NCBI GenBank assembly: GCA_026545225.1
Contig: CM048850.1
Location: 24,416,297 to 24,480,296 of the forward strand
From: Cornus controversa
Taxonomy: Eukaryota > Streptophyta > Magnoliopsida > Cornales > Cornaceae
Reading direction: 5' to 3'
DNA length: 64,000 nt
Each line of letters starts with the position of its first letter. Within the stretch, counting starts at the first letter, position 1. A program made the position numbers and the translations under genes. Under the pieces are notes generated by a model. It saw only the letters and a program-made list of their open reading frames with translations, made no database searches and was not told the DNA's origin. Shown in pieces: positions 57,422 through 64,000 of the stretch.

Positions 57422-58990
57422 CTACCCACATATATATATCCTCACATCCCACGTATATATATATATAATATCCACCTTTATATATATATGCACACATATA
57501 TATATATATACAAACGCCACGTATGAACAAATTAAGAACATACGTAAAATTACTCAACATAATTAAAATATACATAGGAGATAGAGGCAAGAATCAACTT
57601 CCTTAGCTCCCGTTTTGCCAAGTCCGCGCTTGCAAAGCGGTCCTTTTCCATGTCCGGTCCGGTCTAGTCTTGTGTCAAAACCCACCCGTACAATCCATCA
57701 GGCCACTTCGTTCCCTTTTTAATTTCCATGTTTGGCCCAATCAATGTTAGGAGCCCAGTTCATAAGCCACTTTCAATTGACCCAATTTAATCCAAGTTGG
57801 CAGCCCAAGCTCACCATCTTCTCACAATCCATTTCCTTTTTCAAATCACCCACTGTCCAAGTTCAATCTCACGCCATACCAAACCCAATCCATAAATCAA
57901 GTTCAGCCCACTTCTAGTTCCATTGGAAATCTAACACAAACTCAAGGCCTAAGCCCAATGCACAACTCATCATCTATATATGTGTACATATGTATCACCA
58001 CTACTATGTATATATCAATGCACAACCCATAGGTTTCGGCGCCATTCGAAACCACCAAACCCCCCAATCAAAGCCCTAAGCTTCGGCACTATTGTCGACT
58101 CCAAAGCCGAACCCAAATTCAACCTCCATGATCAAGCACCATAAGTTTCGCAAATCCAAGCTAAAACAGCCCCTAACCAAGCCATTACCCTGTTGCCAAA
58201 CAACCCAAAACAACCATTGTCCAGCCACATCGCCAAAACCCAAATTTCAAAACTCCGCCGGAACCAACACTACGAACCACCACGGACCACCTCTGTCACA
58301 AGCCCCAAACAGCCTCATACCGCCGTCTGAAGCCACCGCCGTGTCACGGCCAAACAACCCAACACAAGCCACTGGCCACCATCACCGGCAGCCCCTCATC
58401 GGTACAATCACAGCTAACCACCAACCAAACCCGTACCCAGCCAGCTCCATCAACCCGAGTTCCCTCAACCTCCATTGAAAACCATTCAAAAACCCAAACC
58501 CACATGGAAGAGCCCAATCCAGCACCTCCAACAGCCCACACGGCCGTTGCCATCCACGGCCGCAACAACCGAAACCACCAAACTGAACTCAGATCAACCA
58601 CACTCCAAAAACCCAATTTTTTTGAAACCCACTGCCGAAACCCATGTTCGGCACTACTAAGATCCAACCACCACAGACCCATTCGAAGCCTCTGTAGCCA
58701 AACCCAATCGAGCTCAGTGCAGGATCGAACCAAGTGAAGCCACCTCGAGCCGTCGCCGGAGTACCACCTCGACGGTCGTACTCAGCCGAACCCAACACGA
58801 CCCAGTCGTGTCTTCACGCTACCACCACCTTCGGCCATCACAACCGGAGCTAGCCACCATCGACACCACCTCACGCCACCACCACAAACGCTCCAGCCAC
58901 CGCGAATAGCCGGCGCAGGAATCAGCTGCTCCCTCTCCCGATTTCCCTTTCTTTCTCTTCCTTCTCGGCTAAATGCTTGCATGTGATCGG
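55619..58990 (+). mobile_element. Second member of the TGTCACGCCCCG element family
   Basis: Starts TGTCACGCCCCGATTTTCGA and follows the reverse complement of 34143-36942 through several landmarks (CACCTCAAGTTCCCACACC, the AACTCTGC...GGGTTACTAACCC stretch, TCACACTCATATCATGGAAA). From about 57600 it departs and becomes C-rich, with Pro/Asn/Thr-rich frames on plus and Trp/Gly-rich frames on minus that look like composition effects. The palindrome cluster of the first copy is absent. The right end is not defined. Confidence 0.6.
57389..57420. repeat. (CA)n(TA)n microsatellite
   Basis: CA repeats passing into TA repeats, one of several between 57160 and 57510. Confidence 0.9.
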
Positions 58991-59471
58991 TGAACCAACT
59001 ATATATTATTCTGCTACGAAAATAATAAATAATATAAATTTAACTTAAGCTACTCACCTCCTTTTTATTCACAAAATCTCTTACATTTCTCAATTTGTAC
59101 AAATAAGGACAAATATATGTAATTACTGAAAATTATACCACTTTCTTCAATTTTGTCAAATTTAGATTAATTAGTCAAGGTCAAGAAGGTCAATTAGATT
59201 AATTGATGAGTTTAAATTATTTAATCTGAACATTTAGTTTTATGATAATAAGTTGTTCTTTACTGTCCTAACATAACTAGTATAATAAATAATAGTTAAA
59301 ATAATAGTTATAAGTAATATAAGTTAGATCACTTTTTTATATTTTGTCAAATTTTGATTAATTAGTTAAGTGTCTAAAATATCAATTAGATTAATTGATG
59401 AGTTTAAACCATTTAATTTGAACATTTAGTTTTATGAAATTAAGTTTTTCTTTAGTGTCCCATGATATATA

Positions 59472-59667
59472 GGCCCCATTTGGCAAGGCTTTTATGCAGA
59501 AGAAGAGAAGCAAAAGTTAAATGAGGAAGCTAGTACTCACCAGCTTCCTCTGAACACTCTTTTTGAATTCCGAAACTCTTCAGCCTTACAAATTCAAACA
59601 CTCTTCAAAACGGCTTTTGAACTTGAAAAGCCGAAAGTCGCTTTTCAAAAACCAATCCAAACAGGGC
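59472..59667. mobile_element. MITE with GGCCCCATTTGG-type ends
   Basis: Left end GGCCCCATTTGGCAAGGC; the right end on the opposite strand is GCCCTGTTTGGATTGG. Inside, AAAAGCCGAAAGTCGCTTTT also folds back. 196 bp, non-coding. Confidence 0.6.
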
Positions 59668-59885
59668 GTTTGATGAGTTAAAGAGCAGGTTGACAACTAT
59701 ACCTGTCCTAGCTACCCCTTATAGCAGAATTGAGTACTTGGCATACACCGATGCGTCATTGCAGGGTCTGTGATGTGTGTTGATGCAGGAGGAGAGACTA
59801 ATATCTTATGCTTCATGTTAGCTTTAGCCTCACGAGCTTAATTACCCAACTCGTGATCTGGAGTTGGTAGTTGTGGTGATAGTAT
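59666..59885 (+). mobile_element. Ty3/gypsy RT-RNase H fragment
   Basis: Reads AFDELKSRLTTIPVLATPYS, RIEYLAYTDASLQGL, a stop, CVLMQEERLISYAS, then after breaks PHELNYPTRDLELVVVV. 'F..LK..L...PvL..P......yTDAS..GlG.VLmQ...vIaYaSr.Lk.hE.nYpthDLElaavv' is the gypsy RNase H signature, with the catalytic Asp of TDAS present. It is 5' and 3' truncated and joined to the MITE. Confidence 0.85.
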
Positions 59886-60110
59886 AACATATAATACTTA
59901 TAAGTAATATAAGTTAAACCATTTTATTCTATTTTGTCAAATTCTGATTAATTAGTCAAGTGTCTAAAACAATTAGATTAATTGATAAGTTTAAACCATT
60001 TAATATTCAATATATAGTTTTATGAAATTAAGTATTTTCTTTAGTGTTCCGAGATATATAATATAACATGTAACATTTATAAGTAATATACGTTAGACCA
60101 GTCATTTTAT

Positions 60111-61060
60111 TTTTTTATCAATAATATTTTAACATTAATATATATTAGAATTTAAAAATATACAAAACATGGGAAAGTTAATCAATTATATAAAACTTAA
60201 TTTATATTAATGTCAAGAGAAATTGATGATGATAAATTTAACTAATCATATAAAGCTTAATATTGTATTAATGTAGAGAGAAATTGATAATGATCTAAAA
60301 ATATGTTAATTAAATGAGATGTAGATTGAATGTTTGTTCCGAATGCTTTATTATTTGAGTGAGATTAATATTTTTATTTGATTTGAAGATAGTAAAAGTT
60401 GTGTTATTGATTTAATTATTTAGTTAATATTATTAATAACTTTAATTTGTTATATTCAAAAAGAGAGAAAAATATTATTGTAATTTAATTAATGTTTCAA
60501 ACTTATTTAAAAAAATGGCCCAAACTTTCAATATATTAGAGTAAATATTATTATTGTGGCAATTATATATAAAAGTAAGAGTTGGATCAGTGGTAAGAGT
60601 GATTAAGTTGCTATAAACCTGCAAGTCCGAGATCAACCCGTGTTGCGTAAACGATACACAACACAAATAAACCATTTCCAGACTTGCAAGCCGAACCCGA
60701 AACCGAAATTACTCCAAAAGTTGTGCTGCGTAAACTATACACAACACAAATAAGAAACTTACCAAACTCACAATTTTTGACTGTTTTTTGGGAAAACAAA
60801 AATGTTAAAATGTTTTTCTAACTTACCAAAATGTTTTTGACTTTGCAAAACAAATTCATAAACTCTTCTAATCAAACTAATGGACCTTAACGAAGTCAAC
60901 AAATATCACATTGGGCTTGGGTTGGCCAGCACTTCCACCAGTTTCCCGGTCCTAATACCCTTCTACCCTTCAGATCGATCACTCTGTCACAGAGCTTGCC
61001 ATTAAAAGTTCTCCGCCGTCGCCACCGCAACCGCAACCGACGCTAGTGCCACCATCGTTG
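60111..61060. other. AT-rich intergenic region leading to the NOL11-like gene
   Basis: Contains two similar 60-70-base stretches (GTTGCGTAAACGATACACAA near 60640 and GTGCTGCGTAAACTATACAC near 60722). From about 60960 base composition becomes coding-like (CTCCGCCGTCGCCACCGCAA); 61072 has a good donor (GGTAAGAA), but no splice to the frame at 61120 preserved the reading frame in my check. Confidence 0.4.
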
Positions 61061-61119
61061 ATGAGTTCATGGTAAGAACTGAGGTCTGATTTATTCTCTT
61101 TTACTCCACCTGTTTATCT

Positions 61120-62296
61120 ATGTCTCTGGTTGAAGTCATCACGAAGGCTTCGGCCAATCTCTCACCACTCACTTCTCAATCAGACTACCCCATCATTCTC
61201 AACTCAGAACCCATTTTACTTAACTTAAAGACTGAAAATGAAGACCCAAATGACACATCACTCGTAAAACGAGTTGAGCGGTGGGAAATTTCGCAAACTG
61301 ATTCTGAAATCATGGAGTTAGGGAAGAAATTCTTTAAACTGTTAAAACGAAAGCTCAAAAACCCTGATTTCAGTAGGGATGAGTTTATTGGGAGGTTGAA
61401 TTCGTATCTGGAGAAAAATAGAGAGAAAATAGGAATTTCATTTCGGGCCCAATCCATCAGATGAGGGGTATACTCGTGAACTGATTGAGAAGCTAGGGTT
61501 TTTGATGGGTCGAGAGGTAGTGGGCTTGGTTTTGGAGGCGTGTATTGTTTTTGGGGTTTGGGAGTTGGTCGAAACCCTAATAGTTCATGGGTTTATTGAG
61601 CATTCGTGTTCTTCGAATTTGGTTTATAATCTAATTGAGAAGAAGAGGTCGGATTTGGTTTGTTTGTGTGTCAAGCATGTGTCGGATCTTCAAGCGTCAG
61701 ATATACTTTGCATTTTGAAGTACTTTCTTTCGCCGCCTAAAGATGCCTATAAAACTATGGTTAGTGTGGGGAAGGAATGGGAGGGCCAAGCATTAATGGC
61801 CATAGAGAAGGCGACAGACAAAAGTCTTACCGGAAAGAAGTTGTGCTTGGCGAAGGAGGCCTCAATTTTACTTATGGTGGCACATGATGAGTTTTCTCTT
61901 TCAGAGTTGTGTTTGCATTATGTGCTAGCCTCCTCAAATCTCGATGAAGTGGTACTGTCATCTTGTATTAGTAAGTTGAATGGCTCAGAAATGATGGGTT
62001 TGATTCATTATCTGGGGAAGTGGTTGAAGAAGTACGAAAAGTTTCCTCAAGCTAGTCCTTGTCCTAAAGCGTCATCTGCACTTGGGTTGAAAGCTTGCGA
62101 ATTCGTCCCTGTGCTTGAAAGCATTGTCAGGTGTCTTGGGTTGGTGCTGGATGAGCATTTTTCTTCACTGGTCTTGCATCCGGAATTTCATGAGGAGCTG
62201 AGATCTATAGAGGGACTTATTAATTCATTAACATCAGAAGCAAGACTTAGTTGTTTTGTGACAAACGTAATTGAGAATTTGGGAACCGATTTTTAA
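61120..62296 (+). pseudogene. NOL11-like nucleolar protein, C-terminal half, one frameshift
   Basis: Two frames joined by a single-base difference: 61120-61437 (SANLSPLTSQSDYPIILNSE and so on to EKNREKIGI) and about 61437-62296 (FGPNPSDEGYTRELIEKLGF to the stop). Removing one T from the ATTTCATTTC stretch at 61434-61443 would join them. The end, VPVLESIVRCLGLVLDEHFS then SLVLHPEFHEELRSIEGLIN, lines up with the last domain of human NOL11 (a leucine/aspartate 'LLDAHF' helix followed by a helical tail). NOL11 is part of the t-UTP group of the small-subunit processome, needed for rRNA transcription and early processing in the nucleolus. An N-terminal WD-like part should lie upstream and is not recognised. 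The rest is highly intact, so a sequencing error is possible. Confidence 0.6.
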
Positions 62297-62579
62297 AGGT
62301 GCGAAATCTGAACCTGGACTCATTTCTGTTGCTGCATCATGCTGTCTCTTCCTATTTCAATTGTAAAATTAAGCACAATCTTAATCATGATGTAATCACT
62401 GTGTTAATCTTAGTGCCTATTTTTGAGATAGCAATTTTAATTATTTCTATCTTCGGTCATTACAGTGACCGTTTTTCTTTAAATCAATTGTTTATTGCTT
62501 TGGCGGCAGTGGTTGTGAATTATGGATTTTGAATTTTAGATGGTTGAAAGAAATACGTCTAAGGTGGACTTAGTTTATT

Positions 62580-62615
62580 GGTGGTGATGGTGGTGGTGGT
62601 GGTGGTGGTGGTGTT
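62580..62615. repeat. (GGT)n microsatellite
   Basis: About eleven GGT units just upstream of the right copy of module Y. Confidence 0.9.
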
Positions 62616-62699
62616 GAATAATCACTTCTTTTGGCCTCACCAGTGACTATTTATTATATGTGCTCTCTAGTCTCTCCATATCAATTTACACTAGAAGAA

Positions 62700-64000
62700 A
62701 GGAGTAACAACTTTCTACCAAAAGCAGCCCTTGACAATTCAATAATGTTACAGTTACTATCAAATTTTAATACAGGGATGTTAAACATCATGGAACTAGA
62801 GAAGTACAAGAAATTAAAATATGAAAAAGATTACCGCTAAAGCAAAACAAAATTCTTTAGACAATTTATATGAAAATTACGCACAAAAGAGGGTGAAAAA
62901 ATCGTTTACAAATTGAACAAAATAGGCAAAAAGAGTAAACAATAGTCATTTAGAAGAAATAGGCGAAAAGAGTGATATTCAAGAGGAGAAGAAATATTAC
63001 GGTGAGGAAAGAAATGAAGCTAGGGGTGCGTTTAGTAACAGGAATATTTCTTGTTTTTCTGTTCCCATCCTCTAAAAAGGTAAAAACAAAAACAAAAAAT
63101 ATGTTTAGTAAAAATATTTATGTTCTCTGTAATAAAAATGTTTCTTATTTTTGTTAAAGAAAGTGGAAACAAAAAAAATGTGTTTCTCTTGTTTTTCTTG
63201 CTATAGCACAGGAACGTTTTTTTTTTTTTTACTGTAGCGGAGCCAACTCTTTTATTATCGTTTCTCGTCTTCTTCTCAATCTCAATCGTCATATCTCTTC
63301 TCTTCTTTTTTTCAATCAGACTTCTTCTCGATCAGACCACTTCTTCTCTGTGCTTCTCTAATCGGACCACTTCTTCTCTGTGCTTCTCTAATTGGACCAA
63401 GATCGCAAGATCGCCGGCTTATCTCTGCCGATGACGAGCAACGAGAGACAACAACGGCCGAACGTTTCAGATTTGTTATTTCTTGGCAAGGTGTGTTCTC
63501 TCTTCTCTATTTTTTCTCTTTTTCTCTCTCATCTATTCTGTTTATCACCATCAAAGTACTCTTGATTTGGGTTAGGGGTTGAGGCATAGGAAATGCGAAT
63601 TACTGATGGTGATTTGGGTTGGGAGTTGTAGAAATTTCGTATGGAGTTTAGGGGCTGGATTAATGGCGGAACAAAGAGCGAGAAACAGGTCACAAAACAG
63701 GGGATTGTGGGTAACGTTCAGTGGTGAAAGAATGGTGAGGGGTAGGTGAAGTGGCTGGTTTTGAGTTGTAGAGAAATGGGTTTGGTGATGGTGATTGTTT
63801 GGTTTAGGTAGTGTTGCGGGTGAAGAAGATGGGTCTTCTATGGGCTTGGGCATGGGTAAAGGCTGATGGTCTTTGGAGGTATATTATGTTCAATTTCTGG
63901 GGTTGAGTTGGACTTAAGAGAATTGTCAAGTTTCTTGTGCCTTCTATATATGAAATTATTTTCCCATTCAATTTTAGAAAGCTTAAACCTTGATTTATGT
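62700..64000. repeat. Module Y, right copy (runs off the window)
   Basis: Starts AGGAGTAACAACTTTCTACC and parallels 18906-20204 to the last base. Differences: no 212-bp MITE at 62950-62958, about 180 extra bases around 63057-63230 (a TTCTTGTTTTTCTGTTCCC block duplicated as TTCTCTTGTTTTTCTTGC), and a small insertion near 63640. The possible untranslated exon with GTGTGT donor is at 63395-63490. Confidence 0.85.

Larger units (their letters stand above)
59150..60110. repeat. Three tandem copies of a unit of about 185 bp, one interrupted
   Basis: TTTGTCAAATT.GATTAATTAG begins units at 59152, 59344 and 59933. The second and third are separated by about 410 inserted bases (59472-59880), which fall between GATATATA and TAACATATAATAC. 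The units also share GAACATTTAGTTTTATGA and TAAGTAATATAAGTTAGA. They are non-coding. Confidence 0.7.

Noticed and set aside
57930..58990. Several 60-130 codon frames on both strands (Pro/Asn/Thr-rich and Trp/Gly-rich)
   Set aside because: C-rich sequence inside an LTR-like element keeps several frames open at once; none has a recognisable motif.
60575..60645. GGATCAGTGGTAAGAG followed by CAAGTCCGAGATC, resembling a tRNA-derived SINE head
   Set aside because: A-box and B-box-like strings are weak and no SINE body, tail or target-site duplication was found.
1..64000. CRISPR arrays, bacterial operons, rRNA genes or an integrated virus
   Set aside because: Looked for and not seen; repeats here are segmental, satellite-like or transposon repeats, and all retroelement pieces are ordinary plant LINE or gypsy relics.

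Overview
This is eukaryotic plant DNA, most likely from a woody eudicot; no bacterial or viral organisation is visible. The base composition is AT-rich. Reading frames are short and broken, exon-like stretches end at canonical GT/AG signals, and CT/AT microsatellites are common. The recognisable fragments belong to plant families: OXS3, WAT1/UMAMIT, TIR-NBS-LRR, LRR-XII receptor kinases, the plant fused dehydroquinate dehydratase/shikimate dehydrogenase, and plant Ty3/gypsy, L1, RTE, CACTA-like and MITE elements. I cannot name the species.

Most of the window is a locally duplicated gene-fragment landscape built from a few modules. Module P (1-1622, 32724-33778, 44743-46168) carries probable PP2C upstream sequence and a CACTA-like end. 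Module Q with an LRR kinase tail lies at 1623-3760, 7207-7475 plus 9400-9670, and 46169-47935. Module OXS3 (minus strand) has five copies, A 4885-5542, B 18012-18689, C 30541-31098, D 36857-37645 and E 48283-48389, four of them with the same upstream TATA region. A PP2C 3' end (minus strand) lies at 32240-32600, and a second copy is split between 38770-39047 and 44518-44620. A WAT1-like transporter gene (minus strand, 10656-16340) has its exon 2/exon 3 region triplicated in tandem. Module Y is at 18906-20204 and again at 62700-64000, where it runs off the window.

Left to right: 1-5945 P, Q, kinase tail, OXS3 A; 5946-7200 an LTR-like sequence; 7207-10340 an interrupted Q copy holding a GGT minisatellite inside a transposon-like insert; 10656-17296 WAT1 with its triplication; 17300-18905 OXS3 B; 18906-24342 module Y, then unrecognised and YLPM1-like exons; 25790-26480 an L1 LINE fragment; 27463-27807 a shikimate dehydrogenase C-terminus; 30541-39047 OXS3 C, PP2C, P, and OXS3 D interrupted by a 2.8-kb LTR-like element; 39048-44517 an insertion splitting a PP2C exon and holding TNL-LRR and L1 fragments; 44518-48650 P, Q, OXS3 E; 49190-49870 an RTE LINE; 50123-51684 unassigned exons; about 51.7-55.46 kb the 3' part of a Ty3/gypsy element with its LTR; 55619-about 58990 a second copy of the 2.8-kb element family; 59150-60110 a short tandem array invaded by a MITE and a gypsy RNase H fragment; 61120-62296 a NOL11-like gene with one frameshift; 62700-64000 module Y.

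Few genes look complete. The best candidates for expressed products are OXS3 copies C and D (promoter and conserved core intact, 3' ends replaced) and the NOL11-like gene, if its single frameshift is a sequencing error. The rest is best read as pseudogenes, gene relics and transposons. Amino-acid and splice calls were made by eye, without database searches.
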